The position numbers and the translations under genes were made by a program. DNA of 64,000 nucleotides from Paenibacillus sp. V4I7 (GTDB lineage: Bacteria; Bacillota; Bacilli; Paenibacillales; NBRC-103111): positions 8,034,501 to 8,098,500 of the forward strand of contig NZ_JAUSZD010000002.1 in assembly GCF_030817275.1 (NCBI RefSeq). Reading direction: 5' to 3'. Positions 25,069 to 34,095 of the stretch are shown piece by piece. The number at the start of each line of letters is the position of its first letter. Positions within the stretch are counted from its first letter, which is position 1. The notes under the pieces are model-generated. The model was not told the DNA's origin. It worked only from the letters and a program-made list of their open reading frames with translations, and made no database searches.

Positions 25069-27369
25069 ATGCCTATAGAGAACGAAGAACGGGAGAGGGA
25101 GACGCAGCGCGTTGCCTCTGTACGAGCTAATATACAGCAGCGAATTGAAGAGCTGCGCCAAACGGTGGATGAGCGCCGATCGGAAGCGACAGCGATTGGC
25201 CGCAGCTTCTGGGATGACATCTCCGTGAATGCGGATAATGCGGATGATTTGATTGAGACGGCAGCGAGTATGGCCCAACAGGAGCATGTGCTGCAGGGCC
25301 AAGAACGCAGCTATCGCTTGGCGCAGGATGCGCTGCGTAAGCTGCAGCGTGTCGTCGATGCGCCGTATTTCAGCCGTATTGATTTCAAGGAGCGCGGGGA
25401 GCAGGAGCGCGAGAAGATTTACATCGGATTGACATCTTTTATAGATGCCAAGACGGATGAAATTCTTATCTACGACTGGCGTGCGCCCATAGCCAGCTTA
25501 TTCTATGACTATCCGCCGGGTCCAGCGACGTATCGGACACCGGAGATGGATGTCAGCGGTCAGCTGATGCTTAAGCGCCAGTACATTATCAAAGCCGGCG
25601 TGCTGCAGGATGTGTTCGATACGGGGATCTCCATCGGTGACGAGATGCTCCAGCAGATGCTGAGCCGCAGCGCCGACGAGAAGATGCACAGTATCGTCAC
25701 GACGATCCAGCGCGAGCAGAACCAGATCATCCGCGATGATCGGCACAAGGTGCTGGTTGTGCAAGGGGCGGCCGGCAGCGGCAAAACCTCCGTCGCGCTG
25801 CAGCGCATCGCGTATCTGCTCTACAAATATCGGACGACGCTAAGCGCCGATAATATGATTCTATTTTCTCCGAACTCCTTGTTCAGCGACTACGTCTCTC
25901 ATGTACTGCCGGAGCTAGGTGAAGCTACCATGCAGCAGACGACATTCCAAGACTATTTAACACATAAATTAAGCGACACGGGTCTGACGTTAGAAGATCC
26001 CTACGACCAATTGGAGTTCATCCTTACGGGGACGGATCAAGATCCCGCTTACGCAGCGCGGCTGCAAAGCATTCATTACAAAACGTCCGCAGCCTTTCTG
26101 AGTGTGATTGAGGCCTATGGAGAGAAACTGAAAAATGGCGGCATTCGTTTCCTCGATTTATCGGTAGGTAAGAAAGTGTTGATTACTGCCGATGAGCTTA
26201 GCGAACGATTTTACAGCAAATCCTCCATTCTTGCTCTGGGTGAACGTATGGAACAGTTATCGGAGTGGATGCTGGAGAAGCTGGATGAGTTTCAGGCGGA
26301 TGTACAGAAGAGGTTTTATCGTAAAATGGTGCGGGAGCCGAAATATCTCGGCACCGAGCCAGAGATGAAAAAGATGAGCAAGGTCAAAGCGCATAAAGCG
26401 ATTGCTCCACTTAAGGAGAAGGCACGCAAGCTCGCTTATGTGGACGTGCTCGGGATGTACCAAGATCTTTATACGAATAGTGAACTGCATCAAGAGCTTA
26501 TGCACCATTCGGAGCAGCGTCTACCCGCAGCTTGGGATACGATCAGCACGTTCACGGCCGATGCGCTTGCTAGTGGAATGCTGCATTACGAAGATGCGAC
26601 ACCTCTTGTCTATTTGAAGGGCCTTGTTGAGGGGCAACTGCGCGTAGGTACCATCCGTTATTGTCTGGTGGATGAGGCGCAGGATTACTCGCCGTTTCAC
26701 TATGCCTACTTGAAGAAGCTGTTCCCACGTGCTCGGTTTACCCTACTCGGGGACTGGAATCAAGGGATCTTCACGCACGCGAACGCGAGCAGTAGTACGG
26801 ACAGCGAGGGGCAAAAGAGCGAATACAGCTCCATTAGCGAGCTGATGAAGGAAGAGGAGACGGAGACAATCCGCCTCGTTAAGAGTTACCGCTCGACGCG
26901 CGAAATCGTCGACTTCGCTAGTCGCGTGCTGCCTGGCGGCGAGCCGATCGAGCCGTTCAGCCGCAGCGGCGAGACGCCGCGTGTTCTGCGCGCGGCGGAC
27001 GAGACCGAGCTCAGCCGCCTCGTGGCTGAGGCGGCACTAGCAAGGCGCGACGGCGGTGCAAGCTCCGTCGCGATCATTTGCAAGACCGAGCGCGAGACGC
27101 GAGGCGCGCATGCCAGCCTTAAGCCGCTGCTGCCGGGACTCGCACGGATCACCAAAGAGACCCTGCACTATGAGGCAGGCGTCATGATCCTGCCGGCGTA
27201 CCTCGCCAAAGGGCTCGAGTTCGACGCCGTTATTCTCTACGATGCCGGGGCGGCTGTCTACGCGGAAGCGAAGGAACGCAAGCTGTTTTACACCGCTTGT
27301 ACCCGTGCACTTCATCACCTAGACGTGTTCTATCTAGGTGAATTAACACCTTTTCTCCAGAACAAATAG
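25069..27369 (+). CDS. helD: RNA polymerase recycling ATPase HelD (UvrD-like)
   Basis: A 766-residue superfamily-1 helicase-like protein. The N-terminal coiled coil (residues 1-100, rich in Arg and Glu) is the arm that enters the RNA polymerase secondary channel in Bacillus HelD. The Walker A VQGAAGSGKTSVALQR is near residue 232, the Walker B variant LVDEAQDYSPF near residue 535, then GDWNQGIF, VKSYRSTREIV and the final AKGLEFDAVI motif (near residue 705). HelD releases stalled RNA polymerase from nucleic acid using ATP. It starts 21 bases after the ABC ATPase stop codon with a GTGGAGTG site, so may be co-transcribed with the exporter. Confidence 0.9.
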   Translation: MPIENEERERETQRVASVRANIQQRIEELRQTVDERRSEATAIGRSFWDDISVNADNADDLIETAASMAQQEHVLQGQERSYRLAQDALRKLQRVVDAPYFSRIDFKERGEQEREKIYIGLTSFIDAKTDEILIYDWRAPIASLFYDYPPGPATYRTPEMDVSGQLMLKRQYIIKAGVLQDVFDTGISIGDEMLQQMLSRSADEKMHSIVTTIQREQNQIIRDDRHKVLVVQGAAGSGKTSVALQRIAYLLYKYRTTLSADNMILFSPNSLFSDYVSHVLPELGEATMQQTTFQDYLTHKLSDTGLTLEDPYDQLEFILTGTDQDPAYAARLQSIHYKTSAAFLSVIEAYGEKLKNGGIRFLDLSVGKKVLITADELSERFYSKSSILALGERMEQLSEWMLEKLDEFQADVQKRFYRKMVREPKYLGTEPEMKKMSKVKAHKAIAPLKEKARKLAYVDVLGMYQDLYTNSELHQELMHHSEQRLPAAWDTISTFTADALASGMLHYEDATPLVYLKGLVEGQLRVGTIRYCLVDEAQDYSPFHYAYLKKLFPRARFTLLGDWNQGIFTHANASSSTDSEGQKSEYSSISELMKEEETETIRLVKSYRSTREIVDFASRVLPGGEPIEPFSRSGETPRVLRAADETELSRLVAEAALARRDGGASSVAIICKTERETRGAHASLKPLLPGLARITKETLHYEAGVMILPAYLAKGLEFDAVILYDAGAAVYAEAKERKLFYTACTRALHHLDVFYLGELTPFLQNK

Positions 27370-27460
27370 ACATACGTCCATACCTATCTGCCCTGCCCGA
27401 CATAGGATATATCGAGCAACAACAAAGAAAAGGTTCAGCAGGCAGAAGGGAGGAATCACC

Positions 27461-27541
27461 ATGTCAGGCGTTGGATATTCTAGCACAGCGATCGTATTGG
27501 TACTGTACATTCTGTTGGTCATCATTCTTGCAACATTCTAA
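27461..27541 (+). CDS. YjcZ-family small sporulation protein
   Basis: A 26-residue peptide with the family pattern: MSGVGY, a few polar residues, then one hydrophobic helix (AIVLVLYILLVIILATF). GGGAGGAA lies 5 bases before the ATG. YjcZ-type peptides are short membrane proteins often found in spores of Bacillus and Paenibacillus. It lies 91 bases after helD and is followed within 20 bases by a strong terminator. Confidence 0.85.
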   Translation: MSGVGYSSTAIVLVLYILLVIILATF

Positions 27542-27559
27542 TATAAAAATAGGATGCAC

Positions 27560-27596
27560 AAAACCGCCCTCCAATTGATCGGAGGGCGGTTTTCGT
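27560..27596. terminator. Strong bidirectional terminator between yjcZ-like gene and bluB
   Basis: AAAACCGCCCTCC (27560-27572), 8-base loop, GGAGGGCGGTTTT (27581-27593): a perfect 13-base stem with T tracts on both strands, placed between two convergent genes. Confidence 0.9.
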
Positions 27597-27599
27597 TTG

Positions 27600-28247
27600 T
27601 CAACTTTTTGAATGTCCCCAAGTCTCGCTGAATATTAGATTATTCAGGCTCCTGCGTTTTTCCCAATTGGCTGTCTCCAAAATAGGCTTCTCTGGATAAT
27701 TTTCTGTGAATCCAATAGATAGCAAAGCTACTGGATCAATATGAGGAGGTATCCTTAGTATATCTCGCACATCATTTTTCTTATAGAAGCTTACCCAGCC
27801 CATAGCTAATCCCTCTGCACATGCTGCTAACCACATGTTTTGAATCGCACATGCAACGGACATGATATCAGTTTCCGGGATAGAATTTCTGCCTAGCACA
27901 TGAGAACCGCCGCGTGTTGGGTCACAAGTGACGCAAATCGTGATAGGGGCCTGCTTGATCCCCTCGATCTTGAGATTTAGAAATTCGTCTTGGCGTGTAT
28001 CTTCATAATGAATGGCTAAAGCCCGTCTCTCTTTATCTGCTGCCCATGCCAAACGTTCTTTCACTTTATCCGTAGAAATTAATATAAAATTCCAGGGTTG
28101 CATAAATCCTACGGAAGGACCGTGATGCGCGGCATTGAGCAATCTCATTATCGTTTCTTCCGGGACAGGATCCGATAAAAATGTTCGTACATCTCGTCTT
28201 GTATAAATGCTCTTGTACAAACCTTGCTTTTCTTCTTCCGTAAACAT
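27600..28247 (-). CDS. bluB: 5,6-dimethylbenzimidazole synthase BluB
   Basis: A 215-residue nitroreductase-fold protein with the BluB hallmarks: YTRRDVRTFLSDPVP (near residue 16), AAHHGPSVGFMQPWNFI (near residue 39), the FLNLKIEGIKQAPI loop and AEGLAMGWVSFYKK (near residue 160). BluB breaks down reduced FMN with oxygen to form dimethylbenzimidazole, the lower ligand of vitamin B12. The ATG at 28247 is chosen because a GGGTGAAAGG site adjoins it; a GTG at 28277 has none. No other cobalamin gene lies nearby, so it may serve salvage or remodelling of cobamides. Confidence 0.88.
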   Translation of the reverse strand: MFTEEEKQGLYKSIYTRRDVRTFLSDPVPEETIMRLLNAAHHGPSVGFMQPWNFILISTDKVKERLAWAADKERRALAIHYEDTRQDEFLNLKIEGIKQAPITICVTCDPTRGGSHVLGRNSIPETDIMSVACAIQNMWLAACAEGLAMGWVSFYKKNDVRDILRIPPHIDPVALLSIGFTENYPEKPILETANWEKRRSLNNLIFSETWGHSKS

Positions 28248-28451
28248 CCTTTCACCCCGCCCCTTCACCAAGCTCACGTACGATGTAATTATTAATTAAA
28301 TTTACACCCTCACTTCTCTTTTTGCAATCGATTGAAGACCTAATTTCGTTAGGCGTCTAAATCTAATTTGTCGTACCGCATAAATCCACATGAATAGGAA
28401 ATCTTAACTTATAAAAAGTTTCCACCTAATACCAATGTGGGAGATTAGCTT

Positions 28452-29544
28452 ATGTCTGGAACCAAGAAAATTACCGCGCTTCAATTATATTTTGTCTTAA
28501 TCCTCTCCATTGGCATTACGAACCATGTCTTACTAATTCCGGTGCTGCTGCATTGGGGTAAACGTGATTCCTGGTTCGGCGCAGCAGTCGCCATGATTCC
28601 TTTGCTCATATGGGTATGTCTGCTTTATATCGTTGTTAAACGTACGAAACAGCAGTATATGATGGAATGGATCAAACGGAAATTTGGTAAAATAGCCGTT
28701 GTTCCATTCAAAGTAGGTCTCATTGCCATTTGTTTTGTGAATGCAATTATAACTATAAAAGATATGGTGACATGGACACATGTAACCTATTTACCTCGGA
28801 CACCGCCATTCATGATCAGTCTTCTGTTTATGATCTTTTGCTTCTTCGCAGCGAGATCAGGGTTGCGAGCGATTGCGATCACCGCAGGTATTCTTCTGCC
28901 GATTGTCGTTTTGCTTGGGTATTTTGTGGATGGGAGCTAATTTTCAATATAAAGACTACAGTCTGCTTACACCTTTATTTACACACGGTTATGGACCTAC
29001 ACTTACATCCATCATGCTTACTTGCGGTGCCTCCTTCGAACTGCTAGCTATCGTATTCCTCCAGCATCATGTGGATACGCGAATCCGACTGTCAGCTTTA
29101 TTAATTCTCGCAGTATGTGTGATTGGACTTACCATAGGGCCGTTAACGGGTTCCATTGCCATATTTGGCCCCTTTGAAGCCGCGGATTTAAGATATCCAG
29201 CTTTTGAACAATGGCGTATGGTTACCTTGGGGAAATATATTTCCCACTTGGATTTCTTGTCTATTTTCCAATGGATATCAGGGGCTTGTGTCCGAACGTC
29301 GATGCTCATGTTTCTTAGTGTGGATCTTCTTGGTATTCAAAAGAAGCGCATACGGACTCTAATCCTGCTAGGGATTAGCCTGTTGTTCCTGACAGTGAGC
29401 TTGTACCCAGTTACAGACAATGAGATGGTGCATCTGATTCAAAATAGATATTATCCCCTTATGTTTGGAATAGGCTTAAGCTTGCTTCTTGTCTTGCTTG
29501 TGATGTCTATCCTGCCGGGGAAACGAAAGGAGAAGAATGCCTAA
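28452..29544 (+). pseudogene. Spore germination permease of the GerAB/GerKB family, frameshifted
   Basis: Two frames join into one protein of about 363 residues with ten membrane helices, the normal length of GerAB/GerKB permeases (amino-acid/polyamine-type transport fold). The first frame runs 28452-28940 (TALQLYFVLILSIGITNHVLL at the start; VTWTHVTYLPRTPP in the middle) and stops just after GYFV. The second continues MGANFQYKDYSLLTPLF to 29544. Removing one G from the GTGGATG at 28926-28932 restores a single frame, so this is a one-base insertion or a sequencing error. The downstream gerA and gerC genes are intact and overlap it. In spores the permease would form the membrane part of a nutrient receptor. 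Confidence 0.85.
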
Positions 29545-30995
29545 TGAATGAGCAGGATTTACGGGATTGGTTTGCGTTGTCTGATGATGTCATCGTGAAA
29601 TCTTACCGATTATCGGATGCTCATCCGAAGGGGCGAGTGTTGCTCATGTACTGTGAAGGTATGACCAATATGGATCATATTGAGAATCTCGTACTGCCTA
29701 AACTTGAAAGTCTATTCAAAAATGAAGTTGATGTTAACGCCTCTAAGCTAGATGTAAATACGATGCTTCAATTGATTGAAATTACGGGTTCTAATGCTAT
29801 AGAGTCGATGACGGTTTCGTTGTATGCAGGATCGCTGATCTTATTTTTCGAAGAGACGCAATTGCTGTATGCTCTGGATATTTCTTCACCGCCCAACCGC
29901 TCACCGGAGGAATCAAGTACAGAGACGTCCATCAAAGGTCCAAGAGATGCCTTTACAGAAAGCATCATTATGAATATTGCACTTGTTCGCAAACGCTTGC
30001 TGACACGCAGTCTTTGCTGTGAAAAGATGCAAATTGGTACGAGAAGTAAAACCTCTGTAGCACTTCTTTATATAAACGATGTAATAAATACTAATGTGCT
30101 CCAGGAAGCAAAGCAGCGGCTTCAAGCTATTAACGTTGATGCTCTGATTAGCAGCTCGCAATTAGAAGAAGTGATGTGTGGGAGAAAATACCCATTCTTC
30201 CCCCTTTTGGATTATACGGGAAGACCTGATTATGTAGCGGACAGCTTGCTGCGAGGACGATTCGCGGTCATGGTCGATGGTTCCCCGATGGTTCTTACTG
30301 CGCCAGCGAATCTGATGTATATACTGAAATCTCCCGAAGATGTGCATACCCCCTACTATTATGTAGCATTCGAACGTATTTTGCGCTTGGGTGGGTTGGT
30401 CGTTTCATCCTTACTGCCTGGCTTTTGGATTTCACTTTCCGCTTTTAATCTAGATCAAATCCCGTATCCGTTAGTAGCCACCATCTCCACCTCTAGGCTG
30501 GGATTACCCTTGTCAGGTCCGATGGATTTTATTATCATGCTGCTGCTGTTCGAATTGTTCCGTGAAGCGGGAGCGCGGCTGCCCAAGGTGGTAGGTCAAA
30601 CCGTCACTGTCGTTGGTGGGCTAATTGTTGGGGACGCCGCGATACGCGCGGGAATTACGAGTCCTACAACATTAGTGGTGACCTCCATTTCGACGATATC
30701 GATGTACACCCTAGTGAATCAATCACTTGCAGGAACAATTACCGTGCTGCGGATCATGATTTTGATGATATCCACGATTTTCGGTATTTACGGATTTATG
30801 GTATCCCTCATGGGGCTCATTTTATATTTATCAACATTAGAATCATTCGGTATTCCTTACTTGTCTCCCATGTCGCCGCCTCAGTTCAGGGATATCATAC
30901 CTTCCTTACTGGCTAAGCCGTGGAACAAAATAAAGCGAAGACCGAAGGCATTAAATACGAAGGATGGCACACGCCAGGGCGGGGAGTCCTCATGA
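29544..30995 (+). CDS. Spore germination receptor subunit A (GerA family)
   Basis: A 483-residue protein with a cytoplasmic N-terminal domain of about 240 residues, four or five membrane helices (about residues 280-440) and a short tail, as in GerAA/GerKA. Family motifs are SLLRGRFAVMVDGSPMVLTAP (near residue 233), PYYYVAFERILRLGG, LPKVVGQTVTVVGGLIVGDAA and SPTTLVVTSIS. The ATG overlaps the stop codon of the gerB-type gene by one base. With the B and C subunits it senses a germinant in the spore inner membrane. The gene order B-A-C differs from the common A-B-C order. Confidence 0.92.
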   Translation: MNEQDLRDWFALSDDVIVKSYRLSDAHPKGRVLLMYCEGMTNMDHIENLVLPKLESLFKNEVDVNASKLDVNTMLQLIEITGSNAIESMTVSLYAGSLILFFEETQLLYALDISSPPNRSPEESSTETSIKGPRDAFTESIIMNIALVRKRLLTRSLCCEKMQIGTRSKTSVALLYINDVINTNVLQEAKQRLQAINVDALISSSQLEEVMCGRKYPFFPLLDYTGRPDYVADSLLRGRFAVMVDGSPMVLTAPANLMYILKSPEDVHTPYYYVAFERILRLGGLVVSSLLPGFWISLSAFNLDQIPYPLVATISTSRLGLPLSGPMDFIIMLLLFELFREAGARLPKVVGQTVTVVGGLIVGDAAIRAGITSPTTLVVTSISTISMYTLVNQSLAGTITVLRIMILMISTIFGIYGFMVSLMGLILYLSTLESFGIPYLSPMSPPQFRDIIPSLLAKPWNKIKRRPKALNTKDGTRQGGESS

Positions 30996-32155
30996 TTACG
31001 AAAGGTTTAGGACGACTGGTCATCGGAATGCTGCTTCTGGTTAGTCAGACAGGCTGTTGGGATATAAAGACGATCCAAGATACGAATTACATTACTGCGA
31101 TAGGCTTCGATTATCAAAAAGGTCGCTATGTGGTGTATTGTCAAATGTTGGATTTCTCTAGCGTGGCTAAACAGGAGGGCGGTAAAGGAGGGCAACCCCC
31201 GATGATTTGGGTCGGACAAGAGGAAGGGGACACGGTTAATGCTGCTTTCGCCAGTCTGTACAGAACAACGCAGCAACGAGTCTTTTGGGGGCATGTGGGT
31301 GCTTATGTTTTTACAAGAGAGGCCCTAAAGCATGGTGTAGGTAAATTTACTGACAGTTCCGTACGCTATGGTGAAACAAGGTTTACCCCATGGGTTTATA
31401 GTACGGATGAGCCGATAGAGACGATTTTTTCGGTCATCCCTTTTTTCAATGTCTCCCCTTTGGCGTCTATTCTTATGCAGCCTGAAGAAAATTACCTACA
31501 ACGATCTTATATTCGTCCGCTTAAATTGTACAGAGCTGCTGCCCTAGCTAGAGAGCCTGGTAATACGGTGATGATGCCCTCCTTGGCCATTCGTAAGGAC
31601 GTGTGGGTGAAAAATGAAAAGCCAGATCCTAAATTAGAAGTAAGCGGTGTCTATGCGATAGCTAAAAAAAATCATGTGGAATGGTTGTCAGAGGATCAAT
31701 TCAAAGGTGCGCGTTGGTTAGAAAAAAGCACCGTCCGTACACCTATGATCGTTTATATAAATGGGAAGGCAGAACTATCTGTTGCAATTCAGAAGCCTAA
31801 AGCCCGTACTACCCCTCGAATGAAAGGAGATCAACCCCTATTCGATATTCATATCGAAGCCAAGGCCGTCGTTGCCGAATTGCTTGAGAACGTTGATGAA
31901 GATACACTGCAAAAACAGATCGTTAAACAAATCGCAGAGGAAATCGAGCAAACGTTTAAGCAGGGAAAAAAGCAAGATACGGATGTTTTTCAGCTCGAAC
32001 ATGCGTTATATAAACAAGCTTTTCCCGAGTGGTCTAAGCTTACATCTAACGGAGAGAAACCGCTGGAAGACTATGAATTAGGGGATATCAAAGTAGATAT
32101 CCGCCTGTCCCACTCAGGGATGCTTAAGATGAAAGAAAAGGAACAGCAGTATTAG
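30992..32155 (+). CDS. Spore germination lipoprotein GerC (Ger(x)C family)
   Basis: A 387-residue lipoprotein: signal sequence with lipobox SQTGC followed by WDIKTIQD, a classic GerC start, then the three-domain body (YITAIGFDYQKGRYVVYCQM; VFWGHVGAYVFTREAL; the conserved TGE-like central strand) and a C-terminal helix domain. The ATG at 30992 overlaps the gerA stop codon and follows GGGGAG; upstream codons of the frame belong to gerA. GerC sits on the outer face of the spore inner membrane and is needed for receptor function. A terminator ends the operon. Confidence 0.93.
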   Translation: MITKGLGRLVIGMLLLVSQTGCWDIKTIQDTNYITAIGFDYQKGRYVVYCQMLDFSSVAKQEGGKGGQPPMIWVGQEEGDTVNAAFASLYRTTQQRVFWGHVGAYVFTREALKHGVGKFTDSSVRYGETRFTPWVYSTDEPIETIFSVIPFFNVSPLASILMQPEENYLQRSYIRPLKLYRAAALAREPGNTVMMPSLAIRKDVWVKNEKPDPKLEVSGVYAIAKKNHVEWLSEDQFKGARWLEKSTVRTPMIVYINGKAELSVAIQKPKARTTPRMKGDQPLFDIHIEAKAVVAELLENVDEDTLQKQIVKQIAEEIEQTFKQGKKQDTDVFQLEHALYKQAFPEWSKLTSNGEKPLEDYELGDIKVDIRLSHSGMLKMKEKEQQY

Positions 32156-32172
32156 TCATTAACCCATATTTG

Positions 32173-32217
32173 AAGCCTTCTTCTCCGCAGATATCGCGGT
32201 TTTGGAGGCTTTTTTTA
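32173..32217 (+). terminator. Terminator of the ger operon
   Basis: AAGCCT (32173-32178) pairs with AGGCTT (32206-32211) around an inner CCGC/GCGG-type stem, followed by seven Ts. Confidence 0.8.
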
Positions 32218-32357
32218 ATAAAGTTTTAAGAATTGTTTTAGGCACGGTTAATAGGTGATTTAGAGGCAGTTAATGCAGAGGGGATAAGATGAATACATGG
32301 AAGCGAGGAACGCATCCAAATTAGATAAAGCGTATGAATACGCGGAGGAAATAAGAT

Positions 32358-33290
32358 ATGAATAAGAAGTTAGCGATGTTGGGATTAGGCGTTGCGGTAG
32401 GCAGCATGATGCTAGTGACCTCGGTATATGCAGGTGTGGGAGATGCTCCCGGGTATGAGACATTCAAATCAGCATTCAAACAGACAGCAGCAGTGGAGAA
32501 TGTGACTCGTCAGGTGAATGTGTCCCTACAAGACAATGGAGCATCATTACTCAATGTGAAATCAACGATTAAGAGCACTGGTGTCGATCACGCTGGCAGC
32601 GCTGTAGTCACAGTGAAAAGTGGAACGGATGAGCAAACCATTCACTTCTACAGCCAAGATGGGAAGCAAATTGTAAAAACAGAAGATTCCGAGGTGTATA
32701 AAGTACTGGAAGGCGACGGCATGCCGGGCAAATTCAAAGGGCATGAACGCGGAAACCATACACCTGACCCACAAGTGATTAGTGAAGTGGAAAATGTGGT
32801 CGATGCATTGGTTGGTAACCTGAAAAACTATGTAACTATGAGTGAAGCGCCTGGTAACGTGAAGGACATTCATTTCAAACTGTCCGGAAGTCAGATTTCA
32901 CCCGTTGTGAACACAATTGGCTCGCTGGTTATTAAACATGGCACTGTAGAGAACAGTCACCGTCCACTACCGGCTAAAGCGGATACCCTTGGTGTAGATG
33001 TAACAACACTCAAAAACAGCCTGCCTCAGCTTGTAACGGACATCAAAATGGATGAGGTCGAAGTGAACGCTAGCGTGGATGCGGATAACCACATTACGAA
33101 TCAAACGGCACAAATTCATATTTCCGGTAAGGATGCTCAGGGTGCAGCGCATGATGTGGTGTTGAGTGTAGATATGACATTATCTAGTCTGAACTCGACA
33201 ACGCCAGATACGGTTGATCTGAACGGAAAGCAAGTAGAAAATGTGAAATTTGATGAGAATTCCCGCAAAAACTGGGGAGAGAAGCATTAA
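32358..33290 (+). CDS. Secreted protein of unknown function
   Basis: A 310-residue protein with a signal peptide ending near VYAG (residues 1-26) and no lipobox Cys. The rest is polar and strand-rich with Val/Asn/Asp-rich repeats of the type found in cell-surface adhesion or chaperone domains. I do not recognise the family. GGAGGAAATAAG precedes the ATG. A 22-codon frame (32297-32365) overlaps its start and could couple translation. It is followed by a BcrA-type ABC exporter and a two-component system in the same direction, so it may be the secreted sensor or protected target of that module. Confidence 0.7.
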   Translation: MNKKLAMLGLGVAVGSMMLVTSVYAGVGDAPGYETFKSAFKQTAAVENVTRQVNVSLQDNGASLLNVKSTIKSTGVDHAGSAVVTVKSGTDEQTIHFYSQDGKQIVKTEDSEVYKVLEGDGMPGKFKGHERGNHTPDPQVISEVENVVDALVGNLKNYVTMSEAPGNVKDIHFKLSGSQISPVVNTIGSLVIKHGTVENSHRPLPAKADTLGVDVTTLKNSLPQLVTDIKMDEVEVNASVDADNHITNQTAQIHISGKDAQGAAHDVVLSVDMTLSSLNSTTPDTVDLNGKQVENVKFDENSRKNWGEKH

Positions 33291-33302
33291 ATAGAAAGAC
33301 AA

Positions 33303-33332
33303 GAGGAGGATTCAACGATCGTTGACCTCCTC
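33303..33332 (+). other. Long intercistronic hairpin without U tract
   Basis: GAGGAGG (33303-33309) pairs with CCTCCTC (33326-33332), and the loop contains TCAACGATCGTTGA, itself a perfect 14-base palindrome. No U tract follows. It lies between the secreted-protein gene and the ABC ATPase gene and may stabilise the upstream mRNA or reduce read-through. Confidence 0.6.
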
Positions 33333-33357
33333 ATTCATCCTGAAAGGCGGCCCGTTC

Positions 33358-34095
33358 ATGAAACCCGTAGTAGAAATTAAGAACCTCACGAAAACTTACA
33401 AAAATTTGCGCGGCATCCATCAAGTGAATATGACGGTGCAGCAAGGCGATATCTATGGGTTCTTCGGACCCAATGGAGCCGGTAAAACATCGGTTATGAA
33501 GATCATGACTGGTTTAACAAGAGCACAGCAAGGCGAAGTAAAGCTGTTCGGCCAGGATGTGTCTACGCATTATGAGCAGGCAATGGCGAAGGTTGGCGTG
33601 TTGATTGAAACAGCGGAAGCGTATACCTATATGAGCGGCAAGCGGAATCTGGAGCTAGCGGCGCGCTTTTATCCTGGGATCGGCAAGCAGCGAGTGGACG
33701 AAGTGCTAGAGATCGTCGGACTCACCCCTTTTCAGCACGAAAAGGTTGCGGGCTACTCACTTGGCATGAAGCAGCGGCTCGGACTAGCGGCAGCGATGCT
33801 TTCGAAGCCTGAACTGCTAATTCTCGATGAACCGACGAATGGACTCGATATTGAAGGGATGGTTCATATTCGTGAAATCATCATGCACTTAGCGCGTGAA
33901 GAGCGAATTACCTTCCTCATCTCCAGCCATCTCATTCATGAAATGGAGCTGATGTGCAATCGCATGGGCATCATTCATCAAGGGCGGCTTGTTCGCGAGG
34001 GGCTTGTATCCGAATTAGCCAAAGGCAGCGCGACGCTGGAAGAAGCGTACTTGCGCGAAATCAATGAAGTCAGGAGGCTCGCTGCTCATGCATAG
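33358..34095 (+). CDS. ABC transporter ATP-binding protein (BcrA-like)
   Basis: A 245-residue ATPase: Walker A FGPNGAGKTSV (near residue 38), signature YSLGMKQRLGLAAA (near residue 133), Walker B LLILDEPTNGLD (near residue 153) and H-loop ISSHLIHEME. The YSLGMKQRLG variant is typical of BcrA/NatA-type exporters. The ATG at 33358 follows AAAGGCGG; the earlier TTG at 33322 lies inside the hairpin. With the next gene it forms a two-subunit exporter, probably for a peptide antibiotic or similar stress molecule; the substrate is inference. Confidence 0.9.
   Translation: MKPVVEIKNLTKTYKNLRGIHQVNMTVQQGDIYGFFGPNGAGKTSVMKIMTGLTRAQQGEVKLFGQDVSTHYEQAMAKVGVLIETAEAYTYMSGKRNLELAARFYPGIGKQRVDEVLEIVGLTPFQHEKVAGYSLGMKQRLGLAAAMLSKPELLILDEPTNGLDIEGMVHIREIIMHLAREERITFLISSHLIHEMELMCNRMGIIHQGRLVREGLVSELAKGSATLEEAYLREINEVRRLAAHA

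Noticed and set aside
24817..25302. Minus-strand frames of 126 and 161 residues over the ABC ATPase and helD junction
   Set aside because: Both plus-strand genes have strong family motifs throughout; the antisense frames show composition expected from shadow frames.
28300..28451. Sigma-G promoter for the ger operon
   Set aside because: Several partial matches exist but none has an acceptable spacing between -35 and -10 boxes, so no site is called.
32297..32365. 22-codon frame overlapping the start of the secreted-protein gene
   Set aside because: The ATG has no clear ribosome site. It was mentioned under the gene as a possible coupling frame but not called as a gene.
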